DNA of 17,186 bases from an uncultured Eubacteriales bacterium (GCA_900555375.1 USLC01000005.1:1-17186), one strand, 5' to 3'; positions 7,314-14,816 are shown, counted from the first letter of the stretch. Numbers and translations: made by a program. The notes: a model not told the origin generated them from the letters alone.

Positions 7314-7793
7314 ATGAAGTTAGGTTTAATTATTGTACACGTAATAATTGCGGTTGTGCTTGTTGTGGTTGTACTTATGCAGCACGGTAAGCAGCAGGGG
7401 CTTTCGGGCGCAATAGCCGGCGGAGCCGAGACGTTCTTCGGTAAGAATAAGGGCAGAACAATTGACGCTATGCTTAAAAAGTTTACCGCGGTGGTTGCTG
7501 CGCTGTTTGTTATAAGCTCAATCGTGCTGACAACTGTTTCCGTAAAAGAGTATAAGAGTTCTTCTTCAAGTGATGCGTCTTCGACCGAGGCTTCTCAGAG
7601 TGCTGACGGGCAGACACAGGTACAGGTTGACGACCAGGGCAACCTTGTTGACGCAGACGGAAATGTTGTTATGACAGCCGACCAGCTTGCTCAGCAGCAG
7701 GCAAGTCAGGAAGAAAGCGGGGACAGCAACGCAAACAGCGGAGAGAACACAGACGGCGGCAATGCTTCCGACAATCAGACTCCGGCTGAATAA
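7314..7793 (+). CDS. secG: Preprotein translocase subunit SecG with long acidic tail
   Basis: Small membrane subunit of the SecYEG channel that assists SecA-driven export. Residues 1-80 are a typical SecG: membrane segment 3-22, the loop GKQQGLSGAIAGGAETFFGK (25-44) and membrane segment 55-75. The protein continues to 159 residues, about twice the family length. After Lys81 the tail has no Lys or Arg and is rich in Ser, Gln, Asp, Glu and Asn, with a DQGNLVDADGNVV segment. By SecG topology the tail should lie outside the cell. The start is ATG 7314, with AAGGAGG 7 bases upstream. The usual Firmicutes neighbours rnr and smpB are absent. Confidence 0.93.
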   Translation: MKLGLIIVHVIIAVVLVVVVLMQHGKQQGLSGAIAGGAETFFGKNKGRTIDAMLKKFTAVVAALFVISSIVLTTVSVKEYKSSSSSDASSTEASQSADGQTQVQVDDQGNLVDADGNVVMTADQLAQQQASQEESGDSNANSGENTDGGNASDNQTPAE

Positions 7794-7807
7794 TTAAAAG
7801 AGATTTT

Positions 7808-7858
7808 GGCGGACGAAAATCCGCCGCACAGCAAAGCCTCCCTTCGGGGAGGCTTTTG
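7808..7858 (+). terminator. Double hairpin terminator of secG
   Basis: A first hairpin, GGCGGA (7808-7813) with TCCGCC (7820-7825), is followed by a strong terminator. In the latter, AAGCCTCCC (7834-7842) pairs with GGGAGGCTT (7847-7855) around a stable TTCG tetraloop and runs into TTTT. Confidence 0.9.
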
Positions 7859-7890
7859 TTACTTTATTTAAATATATTAAGGCGGTGTGT

Positions 7891-8436
7891 ATGATGCAAG
7901 TAAAATTAAAAAATATAATCGGACATTTTTTAACGATAACCCGACACCGGCATACGGTTATTGCACACAGCGCAAGGGCGGGAATATTGATGCAGGGGTT
8001 AAAACACGATTTGTCGAAGTATAGTCCGACCGAATTTTTGGGCGGAGCAAGATATTACTGCGGATATAAAAGCCCAAATGAGGAAGAGCGCCGCAAATAC
8101 GGATATTCGCCCGCGTGGCTGCACCATAAGGGCAGAAACAGACATCACTTTGAATATTGGACAGACTATGACACGGTTACGCATAAAATAAAGCCTGTTC
8201 CTATGCCGAAGAAATATATTGCAGAGATGTTTTGTGACAGGGTTGCGGCAAGCAAAATATATCAGGGAGATAAATACACAAACGCGCATCCGCTTGAGTA
8301 TTTTCTGAAATCTAAAGAAACACGTTTTATAGACGCCGAAACATCGGATGAAATAGAAAGATTGCTTCGCGTTCTGGCTGAAAAGGGAGAAGAAGAGGCG
8401 TTCTGCGAGGTACGCAAAATGCTTGGGAAGAAATAA
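7891..8436 (+). CDS. DUF5662 family protein, function unknown
   Basis: It is 181 residues, with no signal peptide or membrane segment, so probably cytoplasmic. It resembles the DUF5662 family, whose members are sometimes labelled catalase without good support. It is rich in His and Asp in an ordered pattern: HRHTVIAH (19-26), LKHDLSKYSPTEF (37-49), LHHKGRNRHHFEYW (77-90) and DYD (92-94). This spacing of an HD pair and further histidines recalls metal-binding HD-type hydrolases, but I cannot confirm that. Start: ATG 7891, with AAGGCGG 5 bases upstream; ATG 7894 is also possible. It stands alone between two terminators. No clear promoter was seen in the 30 bases after the secG terminator, so some read-through may supply it. 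Confidence 0.72.
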   Translation: MMQVKLKNIIGHFLTITRHRHTVIAHSARAGILMQGLKHDLSKYSPTEFLGGARYYCGYKSPNEEERRKYGYSPAWLHHKGRNRHHFEYWTDYDTVTHKIKPVPMPKKYIAEMFCDRVAASKIYQGDKYTNAHPLEYFLKSKETRFIDAETSDEIERLLRVLAEKGEEEAFCEVRKMLGKK

Positions 8437-8465
8437 AAGGAGCTGCACTATACAGCTCCTTTTAT
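8435..8465. terminator. Bidirectional terminator between converging genes
   Basis: A perfect 11-bp stem, AAAAGGAGCTG (8435-8445) with CAGCTCCTTTT (8453-8463), encloses a 7-base loop. It has A-rich and T-rich flanks and serves the DUF5662 gene on one side and the SH3-domain gene on the other. Confidence 0.88.
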
Positions 8466-8466
8466 A

Positions 8467-9513
8467 TTATGCGTTCTTAAGAGATACGATTTTATATGCG
8501 CTTCCGCTGATATCTACCGTATATTTATACCTTTCGGAGACATCTTTAACGCTTCCGTCGGGATAATATACGCGGATGACAGAGTCGCGTATGACAGTAA
8601 CCTGAGTTGCAGAAATACGCTCTGTACTGTGGCAGTTAACAGAGAGAATCTGTTCGCTTGAGACGGATTCGTGAATGCTTTTAACGCTTTTAAGCTCTTG
8701 GTCTGCGGCACTGCCCGAAAAATATGTATATACATAATCAAAATCGCCCGTATTAACTCCGTTCACAAACTCGATAATCGAATTATGAACAAAGTGCTGG
8801 ACATCCGGTGCGCTGTAATTATACACCTGCGGCTTGGACGAAACTATATAATTTCGTTTAATATAACCTCTGCTTCCGTTGTAGGTAACCAATGCAAAAT
8901 CGGAATTGGTATATTCGATAACATATATTTCGCTTGCCAGGGGAACCTGCATAATTTCAGAGTAACTTGCCGAAGGTCCGGTCCTCATAGTCACGCTTAC
9001 GTTGCAGTTGCCCACAAACATTGTGCGTTCAACGGTTATCGGCTGCTCGGCGGGCTTTTGCTGCTGAGGCTGCTGTGCGGGCTGCTCTGCCGGGGCGGTG
9101 TTTTCCGACGGGGTCTGCACTGCGGATTCGGCAGGAGGTGTGTTGTCTGTATGAGAGCCCCCAGGAGAGATTACATTTGTTGCAAACAAAACAATTATTA
9201 TGATTATTACTGCCGCCAAAACAGACATTACGGATATTGCAACAATTAAGCCCGTGTTGGTTTTCTTTTTGTACATATCGGGGTTGTAGCCCGGATTGTA
9301 ATTGGGGTTATAATTCGGATTGTATCCCCGATTAAATTCGGGTGAATTGGGGGGATAGTTTTGATAATTTCCGCCTCCGTATTCGCGCCCTGTATTTGAG
9401 TTATACATATATGAGTCATCAGGGATATCTATCGGACCCGTATTTCCTAATGCTTCGGTATTATCAAAAGCATCGGAATCGTTAAAATTCATATCATTGT
9501 TATCCTTGTTCAT
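8467..9513 (-). CDS. Single-pass membrane protein with extracellular SH3-like and NTF2-like domains
   Basis: It is 348 residues. Residues 1-84 are a disordered, probably cytosolic head rich in Asn, Asp, Gly and Tyr, with NYNP repeats (64-78) and KKK (82-84) as a positive stop. One membrane segment spans 89-114. A Pro/Gln/Ala linker (120-160) leads to a bacterial SH3-like domain (168-225; VSVTMRTGPS then GSRGYIKRNYIV). The last region (240-348; HNSIIEFVNGVNTGDFDYVYTYF to YTVDISGSAYKIVSL) looks like an NTF2-like fold, as in TcaA-type proteins. Wall or ligand binding outside the cell is the likely theme, but the function is unknown. Start: ATG 9513, with GGAGG 8 bases upstream. The gene is monocistronic, with its own promoter and terminator. 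Confidence 0.8.
   Translation of the reverse strand: MNKDNNDMNFNDSDAFDNTEALGNTGPIDIPDDSYMYNSNTGREYGGGNYQNYPPNSPEFNRGYNPNYNPNYNPGYNPDMYKKKTNTGLIVAISVMSVLAAVIIIIIVLFATNVISPGGSHTDNTPPAESAVQTPSENTAPAEQPAQQPQQQKPAEQPITVERTMFVGNCNVSVTMRTGPSASYSEIMQVPLASEIYVIEYTNSDFALVTYNGSRGYIKRNYIVSSKPQVYNYSAPDVQHFVHNSIIEFVNGVNTGDFDYVYTYFSGSAADQELKSVKSIHESVSSEQILSVNCHSTERISATQVTVIRDSVIRVYYPDGSVKDVSERYKYTVDISGSAYKIVSLKNA
9280..9324 (-). repeat. Tandem NYNP/GYNP coding repeat
   Basis: Short 12-bp units encode YNP-NYNP-NYNP-GYNP in the cytosolic head of the SH3-domain protein (residues 64-78). Such repeats can vary in number between strains. Confidence 0.75.
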
Positions 9514-9543
9514 ACATTTGCCCTCCAAAAAAATTATGCTTAT

Positions 9544-9572
9544 ATTATACACTATTTGTGATAATTTGTAAA
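9544..9572 (-). promoter_or_regulatory. SigA-type promoter of the SH3-domain gene
   Basis: On the minus strand, TTTACA (9572-9567) and TATAAT (9549-9544) are spaced 17 bases apart. The -10 box ends about 30 bases before the ATG at 9513. Confidence 0.8.
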
Positions 9573-9627
9573 TAGAAGAACAAATTTTTTAAATAGAGCG
9601 GAAAGGGATTTTTTACACACAAAAAAC

Positions 9628-9656
9628 TTGCAATAATAAATTGTTTGTGTTATAAT
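9628..9656 (+). promoter_or_regulatory. SigA-type promoter of the yicC-remA-gmk-rpoZ operon
   Basis: TTGCAA (9628-9633) and TATAAT (9651-9656) are spaced 17 bases apart. It is divergent from the promoter of the SH3-domain gene. The two -35 boxes are about 55 bases apart, so one regulator could in principle affect both. Confidence 0.8.
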
Positions 9657-9708
9657 AATAAACTGAATAAAGAGGCTTCGGCAAAGTGAAAATGTGGGGT
9701 TATTTATT

Positions 9709-10584
9709 ATGTTGAAAAGTATGACCGGCTTTGGCAGGGCTGAAGAGCAGGCAGAAAGTTATATTATAACGATTCAGATAAAATCGGTTAATCACAGATA
9801 TGCGGATTTTACCGTGAAAGTTCCCAGATACTATAGTTTTCTTGAGGATAAAATCAGAAACGAGGCGGCTAAAGTCATATCAAGGGGCAAGGTTGAAATA
9901 CTTGCGGGAATAGAACGCAAGGGTGCGGACGACAGGAAGATTGTACTTAACCGTGAGCTTGCGGAGGAATATGTCAATGCATTGCGCGGGCTTACAGAGT
10001 TTGGCGTGAGAGACGATTTGTCGATTTCGACTATGTCGGGGATAAATGATATATTTGATGTAGAGTATAAAGAGATAGATGAGGAACATATAACCGAGAT
10101 GGTTCTCGGCGTTTTAAGAAGCGCCGTTGATGAGTTTTTGGCAATGCGTATCGCCGAGGGCGAGAGACTTGGTGAGAGCCTTAACGGTCACCTTGACTCT
10201 CTTGCCTCTGAAATAGAGATAATAGAGCGCCGCTCTCCCGAGTGTGTGGAGGAATACCGAAACAGACTTAAGCGCAAGATTGAAGAGGTGCTTGCCGACA
10301 GGATTGCGGACGAGGCGAGAATTATCACCGAGGCGGCTGTGTTTGCCGACAAAATTGCCGTTGATGAGGAAACGGTAAGATTAAAAAGCCATATATGCGC
10401 CTTTAAAAATACGATGAAATCAAACGAACCCGTGGGTAAAAAGCTTGATTTTATTGTTCAGGAGATGAACCGCGAAGCCAATACCATCGGTTCAAAGTGC
10501 AATGACGCAGATGTTGCCTCGCACGTGGTTGAGATAAAATCAATAATAGAAAAAATCAGAGAACAAATTCAGAATATAGAATAA
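9709..10584 (+). CDS. yicC: YicC/YloC family endoribonuclease
   Basis: It is 291 residues, the usual length. It has the family start MLKSMTGFGRAE and IKSVNHRYADF in the N-terminal domain. The conserved C-terminal DUF1732 region is LKSHICAFKNTM, then GKKLDFIVQEMNREANTIGSK and a closing helix. E. coli YicC and B. subtilis YloC have been shown to be endoribonucleases. The role here is taken from the family. Start: ATG 9709, which gives the family N-terminus, with GGGG about 9 bases upstream. An in-frame GTG at 9694 would add five odd residues. It is first in the operon with remA, 16 bases downstream, matching yloC-remA in Bacillus. Confidence 0.93.
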   Translation: MLKSMTGFGRAEEQAESYIITIQIKSVNHRYADFTVKVPRYYSFLEDKIRNEAAKVISRGKVEILAGIERKGADDRKIVLNRELAEEYVNALRGLTEFGVRDDLSISTMSGINDIFDVEYKEIDEEHITEMVLGVLRSAVDEFLAMRIAEGERLGESLNGHLDSLASEIEIIERRSPECVEEYRNRLKRKIEEVLADRIADEARIITEAAVFADKIAVDEETVRLKSHICAFKNTMKSNEPVGKKLDFIVQEMNREANTIGSKCNDADVASHVVEIKSIIEKIREQIQNIE

Positions 10585-10600
10585 AAATGGGGTGTATTCA

Positions 10601-10873
10601 ATGAAGCTTATAAATGTCGGCTTCGGAAACATAGTTTCCGGAGACAGGGTTATTGCCATTGTCAGTCCTGACTCGGCGCCAATCAAACGAATAGTGCAAG
10701 AGTCAAAGGAAAAGGGGCTGCTGATTGACGCAACCTGCGGCAGACGTACCCGCGCAGTTATCATAACAGACAGCGACCACGTTATTCTGTCGGCGATTCA
10801 GACCGAAACAATTGCGGGCAGAGCAGAGCCGAAAGAAGACGACAGAGAGGAAGAGACAGAAAATGAAGGGTAG
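10601..10873 (+). CDS. remA: Extracellular matrix regulator RemA (DUF370)
   Basis: A 90-residue protein. The family core is SPDSAPIKR (22-30), GLLIDATCGRRTRAVIITDS (39-58) and HVILSA (60-65). In B. subtilis RemA is a ring-forming DNA-binding protein that activates biofilm matrix and osmoprotection genes. Its targets here are unknown. The last 15 residues are mostly acidic. Start: ATG 10601, with GGGG 8 bases upstream. The gene overlaps gmk by 11 bases, so the two are likely translationally coupled. Confidence 0.95.
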   Translation: MKLINVGFGNIVSGDRVIAIVSPDSAPIKRIVQESKEKGLLIDATCGRRTRAVIITDSDHVILSAIQTETIAGRAEPKEDDREEETENEG

Positions 10874-11423
10874 GCTTATTGTTATTTCCGGTCCTTCGGG
10901 GGTAGGAAAGGGCACGCTTGTCAAGCGACTTCTCAGCGAATGCAAAAAGCTTAAGCTTTCTGTGTCCGCCACAACAAGAAAGCCCCGAAGCGAAGACGCC
11001 GAGGGCGTAACATACTTCTTTAAAACAAAAGATGAGTTTCGTTCTATGATAGACGAGAGCGCGTTTATGGAGTGGGCAGTATATAATGACAATTACTACG
11101 GCACGCCTATAGCCCCGGTTAAGGAGAAGCTTGCGGAAGGCTATGATGTGCTGCTTGAAATTGATGTTCAGGGTGCAATGAAGGTTATGGAGAAATGTCC
11201 TGACGGAATTTATATTTTTATAGCACCGCCAAGCGTTGAAACCCTGAGAGAGAGACTGACGGGCAGAGGCTCGGAATCGTCGGAGCAGATTGAAAAGAGA
11301 GTTGCGGCGGCAGAGGAAGAGCTTAAGCTTCAGGATAAGTACAGTTATGTTGTTGTAAATAATGTCTTGGACGATGCAGTCGAGGACATAAAGAAAATAA
11401 TAGAAGGGAAAGATTTATTATGA
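10863..11423 (+). CDS. gmk: Guanylate kinase
   Basis: Phosphorylates GMP to GDP with ATP in the cytoplasm. It is 186 residues, slightly short for the family but complete. The P-loop is GPSGVGKGT (10-18). The GMP-binding region is SATTRKPR (35-42) with GVTYFF (48-53) and EWAVYNDNYYGT (70-81). EIDVQGA (99-105) and RLTGRGSE (131-138) follow. The start ATG 10863 lies inside the end of remA and gives MKGRLIVISGPSG, as in homologues; the open frame further upstream is non-homologous. Its stop codon overlaps the rpoZ start. Confidence 0.96.
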   Translation: MKGRLIVISGPSGVGKGTLVKRLLSECKKLKLSVSATTRKPRSEDAEGVTYFFKTKDEFRSMIDESAFMEWAVYNDNYYGTPIAPVKEKLAEGYDVLLEIDVQGAMKVMEKCPDGIYIFIAPPSVETLRERLTGRGSESSEQIEKRVAAAEEELKLQDKYSYVVVNNVLDDAVEDIKKIIEGKDLL

Positions 11424-11719
11424 TGATATATCCACCGATTGCCGAGCTGGTAAAAAAGGCGGGCAGCAGATATGCTTTGGTTATTGAGGCGGCTCAGCGT
11501 GCAAGACAGCTGTCACAGGGGGCAACACCGCTCACCACATCCGATTCAAATAAGGAGGTTGCTATTGCGGCAAACGAAATATTTGAGGGTAAAATAAGCG
11601 CGGTAATGCCCGACCAGATTCAGCCGCACGAGGGCGCGCCGGCTGATGAGGCGGAAGAGCAGGAAAGTCCGCTTGAGACGGAAGAAGAGGAAGAGGCTTC
11701 GGAGGAAACAGCCGAGTAA
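11420..11719 (+). CDS. rpoZ: DNA-directed RNA polymerase subunit omega
   Basis: Small subunit that helps fold and assemble RNA polymerase. Residues 1-60 hold the core: PPIAELVKKAGSRYALVIEA (5-24), QRARQLSQG and KEVAIAANEIFEGKI (45-59). The remainder is a tail with about 15 Asp or Glu in residues 71-99 and no Lys or Arg. The ATG at 11420 shares bases with the gmk stop (ATGA overlap). The next codon is also ATG. GAAGGG lies 11 bases upstream. It is the last gene before a strong hairpin. Confidence 0.94.
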   Translation: MMIYPPIAELVKKAGSRYALVIEAAQRARQLSQGATPLTTSDSNKEVAIAANEIFEGKISAVMPDQIQPHEGAPADEAEEQESPLETEEEEEASEETAE

Positions 11720-11740
11720 TCTTTTAAACGGGATTTTAAT

Positions 11741-11799
11741 CGGGCTGCCGCAAAACGGAACCGTGATTGTTCGGGCGCCGTTTTGCGGCAGCCCGTTTT
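11741..11799 (+). terminator. Perfect 18-bp hairpin terminator after rpoZ
   Basis: CGGGCTGCCGCAAAACGG (11741-11758) is exactly complementary to CCGTTTTGCGGCAGCCCG (11778-11795) across a 19-base loop, followed by TTTT. The T-run is short, so partial read-through into priA, which starts 32 bases later, is plausible. No separate priA promoter was found. Confidence 0.8.
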
Positions 11800-11830
11800 A
11801 CAAAAGCGGCACAGACAGAAGGTGAGCGGA

Positions 11831-14275
11831 ATGATTGTAAAAGTTATGCTTACAAATGCGGGATTTGCGTTAAGCAGAGAGTTTGACTATAAAGTTGAAG
11901 ATTCAATGCGGGAAAAGGCGAAAATCGGAATGAGGGTGATTGTTCCGTTTGGAGTAAGAAACAAATCCGAAGAGGCGATTATAACAAATGTCTCGGATGA
12001 AAGTAAGTACGATAAACTGAAATCAATAAAAAAGTTCGCGGATGAAAAGCCAATCTGCACAAAGTATCAGCTTGAGCTTTGCAAATGGCTTCAGGAGAAA
12101 TATTTATGCTCGTTCGCGCAGGCTTATAAGCAGATAAAGCCGCCCAGAGCCGGGATAAAGGTTCATCAATGGATGGTGCTTATAAAGGATGAGCTTGAAG
12201 AAGAGAAGCTGACGGATACGCAAAAAAAGATTGTCGACGCTTTGCGCAAATGCGACGGAGTTGCCGAGTGCTCTGAAATTTCCGAGAGCATAGGCGCAAG
12301 AGGCTTAAAGAGCGGAATGTATGGGCTTGCGGATTTGGGAATAATCGAAATCTGTGAAGATATTAAAGAAAACATCAGCGCAAAGTATATTCGTATGGCA
12401 AAGCTGATGTGCAGCACGGACGATGGCTATACGCTCGCGCAGGAGCTGTTCGCAAGAAGAGCCAAGTCGCAGGCGAATATGGTTCTTGCCCTGTGCGACT
12501 GCGGCGATATGGCTTGCGCCGACTTGGTTGCGGCCGTAGACGGAAGCTACAGCGCGCTGAATTCGCTTTGCGACAAGGGAATTGTTACTGTCTTTAAAAA
12601 ACAGATTGAGAGAAATGCCTATAACGAAGATGCATATGACCAAACCAAAGAATATGAACCGACAGAGGAACAAAAACCGATTATCGATTATGTAAATGAT
12701 AAGTTAAATGACGGAACCCACGAGAAAATTTTAATCCGCGGGGTTACGGGCAGCGGTAAGACAGAGGTCTTTCTTCAGGTGATAAAGCATTGCATAGAGC
12801 TTGGAAAGCAAGCGATTATGCTTGTGCCGGAAATATCGCTTACCCCCCAGATGGTAGAGAGGTTTGTCGGAAGGTTCGGAAATTCGGTCGCGGTTATGCA
12901 CAGCGGATTGTCCCTCGGGGAGAGATTTGACCAATGGAATAAGATAAAAAACGGAGAAGTAAGCGTGGTGGTCGGAGCGAGAAGCGCTGTTTTTGCTCCG
13001 TTTGACAATATAGGAATAATAATTCTGGACGAGCAGCACGAGAGCAGCTATAAGTCGGATATTGCGCCGCGGTATCACGCGGCAGAGGTAGCCGTAAAGC
13101 GCGGCAAAGACTCGGGCGCGCCCGTTTTGTTTGCGTCGGCAACCCCTGACGTGGCAACATATTATAAGGCGCTTCGCGGCGAGTATACCCTGTTTGAGAT
13201 GTTTAACCGATACAATAAAAATGCAATGCCAAAGGCAAGAATAGTGGATATGCGCAGCGAACTTTTTGACTTACATAACAATTCTGCGATAAGCACACGG
13301 CTTCGCGAGGAGATCAGACTGAATCTTGAAAGAGGAGAAAAAACGGTTTTGTTCTTAAACCGACGGGGTTACAATACGTTTGTATCGTGCCGCGAGTGCG
13401 GATATGTGGCAGAGTGCGAGAATTGCAGCATAGCAATGACGTATCACAAGAAAACGGATAAGCTTGTATGCCATTACTGCGGACTGACAATTGATAATAT
13501 AAAAACCTGCCCGGAGTGCGGCTCGAAATACGTGAGGTTTTTCGGCACGGGCACACAGCGGATAGAGGATGAACTGAACAAGCTTTTCCCGGAGGCAAGA
13601 GTTCTGCGAATGGACTATGACACTACCTCGGGCAAGGGCGGACACGAGATGATTCTTAAACGCTTCAGAAACGGAGAGGCTGACATACTTCTGGGTACCC
13701 AAATGGTGACAAAAGGCCTTGACTTTCCCGATGTAACGCTGGTCGGAGTGCTTGCCGCCGATACCGCCCTTAACGTAGATGATTACCGCGCAAGCGAAAA
13801 GTGTTTTTCGCTTATTACCCAAGTATGCGGCAGGGCGGGCAGAGGAGATGTTGAGGGCAGGGCGATTATTCAGACCTATCAGCCCCAAAATCGTACCATT
13901 AACCTTGCAAAAGAACAGGACTATACGGGATTTTATGAAAACGAGATAGTCTACAGACAAAGAATGCAGTACCCTCCGTTTTGTGATTTTGTATATATTC
14001 TTGTCTCGGGCGAGAGTGATACAGAGGCAGAGACCGAGATTATTAATATAGGTGAGATTTTAAAAGAGAACGAAACAACAAATGTTATAAAGATGATGGG
14101 CCCTGCGCCCGCGGCGATTAAAAAGATAAAAAACAGATATCGGTACAGAATTATAATGAAGGTTAAGCAGAGCGAGCTGATTTTGCCTGTGCTTAGAAAG
14201 ATATATAAAGGTCACGAAACGGCGGGGACAGAAAATATGCTTTCGATTGACATTAACCCGACAAATATGATATAG
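11831..14275 (+). CDS. priA: Primosomal protein N' (replication restart helicase PriA)
   Basis: 3'-to-5' helicase that recognises stalled forks and reloads the replisome. It is 814 residues. The N-terminal DNA 3'-end binding domain starts with MIVKVMLTNAGFALSREFDY. A winged-helix region follows. Walker A is GVTGSGKTE (304-312). The box II motif is DEQH (400-403), where DEEH is usual. The zinc-binding module has eight cysteines (520, 523, 529, 532, 547, 550, 560, 563). The second helicase domain has GTQMVTKGLDFPDV and QVCGRAGRG. The start is ATG 11831, with AAGGTGAG upstream (AAGG 8 bases before). An upstream in-frame GTG at 11783 falls inside the terminator stem and was rejected. Confidence 0.96.
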   Translation: MIVKVMLTNAGFALSREFDYKVEDSMREKAKIGMRVIVPFGVRNKSEEAIITNVSDESKYDKLKSIKKFADEKPICTKYQLELCKWLQEKYLCSFAQAYKQIKPPRAGIKVHQWMVLIKDELEEEKLTDTQKKIVDALRKCDGVAECSEISESIGARGLKSGMYGLADLGIIEICEDIKENISAKYIRMAKLMCSTDDGYTLAQELFARRAKSQANMVLALCDCGDMACADLVAAVDGSYSALNSLCDKGIVTVFKKQIERNAYNEDAYDQTKEYEPTEEQKPIIDYVNDKLNDGTHEKILIRGVTGSGKTEVFLQVIKHCIELGKQAIMLVPEISLTPQMVERFVGRFGNSVAVMHSGLSLGERFDQWNKIKNGEVSVVVGARSAVFAPFDNIGIIILDEQHESSYKSDIAPRYHAAEVAVKRGKDSGAPVLFASATPDVATYYKALRGEYTLFEMFNRYNKNAMPKARIVDMRSELFDLHNNSAISTRLREEIRLNLERGEKTVLFLNRRGYNTFVSCRECGYVAECENCSIAMTYHKKTDKLVCHYCGLTIDNIKTCPECGSKYVRFFGTGTQRIEDELNKLFPEARVLRMDYDTTSGKGGHEMILKRFRNGEADILLGTQMVTKGLDFPDVTLVGVLAADTALNVDDYRASEKCFSLITQVCGRAGRGDVEGRAIIQTYQPQNRTINLAKEQDYTGFYENEIVYRQRMQYPPFCDFVYILVSGESDTEAETEIINIGEILKENETTNVIKMMGPAPAAIKKIKNRYRYRIIMKVKQSELILPVLRKIYKGHETAGTENMLSIDINPTNMI

Positions 14276-14329
14276 TATGTAAAGAACAAAAAAACAGACA
14301 GAATAAAGATACAGAAAGGAAGAGCGTAT

Positions 14330-14815
14330 ATGGCAGTAAGAAATATAGTTAAACTCGGACTGGACGGAGCGGATGTGCTTTCAAAGAAGTGCAGACCCGT
14401 GGGGAATATGACAGAGAGAATGGAAATTCTTTTAGAGGATTTGGCAGATACACTTTATGAATCGGGAGGGGTCGGACTTGCGGCGCCGCAGGTCGGAGTT
14501 CTCAGACGTATGGCGGTTATAGATATAGGAGATGGGCTGATAGAGCTGATTGACCCCGAAATTATAGCCACAGAAGGAGAGCAGACGGGCTCGGAGGGGT
14601 GCTTGAGCTATCCCGACCATTGGGGAATAGTTACCCGCCCGAATAAGGTAACCGTCCGTGCGATGGACGGCGAGGGAAAAGTGAGAGAGATTACCGGCGA
14701 GGGGTTGCTCGCAAGAGCGTTCTGCCACGAGATTGATCACCTTGACGGACATATGTTTACGGAAAAGGTTACAGAGTGGATTGAACCTGACAGCGAAGAA
14801 TATGAAGAGGAATAG
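14330..14815 (+). CDS. def: Peptide deformylase
   Basis: Metal hydrolase that removes the N-formyl group from new proteins. It is 161 residues, with all three motifs: GVGLAAPQ (47-54), EGCLS (89-93; metal ligand Cys91) and HEIDHLDG (133-140; His133, Glu134 and His137). Start: ATG 14330, with AAAGGA 9 bases upstream. It follows priA by 54 bases and ends the unit. fmt, the usual next gene, is replaced here by a terminator and a converging gene. The C-terminus is acidic. Confidence 0.96.
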   Translation: MAVRNIVKLGLDGADVLSKKCRPVGNMTERMEILLEDLADTLYESGGVGLAAPQVGVLRRMAVIDIGDGLIELIDPEIIATEGEQTGSEGCLSYPDHWGIVTRPNKVTVRAMDGEGKVREITGEGLLARAFCHEIDHLDGHMFTEKVTEWIEPDSEEYEEE

Positions 14816-14816
14816 A

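Noticed and set aside
9694..9708. Upstream GTG start for yicC
   Set aside because: It adds MGLFI before the family N-terminus MLKSMTGFGR and has no ribosome binding site at a good distance.
11783..11830. Upstream GTG start for priA
   Set aside because: It falls inside the stem of the rpoZ terminator and adds 16 residues without homology. ATG 11831 has a good ribosome binding site and gives the family N-terminus.
13355..13960. 201-codon open frame on the minus strand opposite priA
   Set aside because: It overlaps the zinc-binding and helicase motifs of priA in antisense and has no family likeness.
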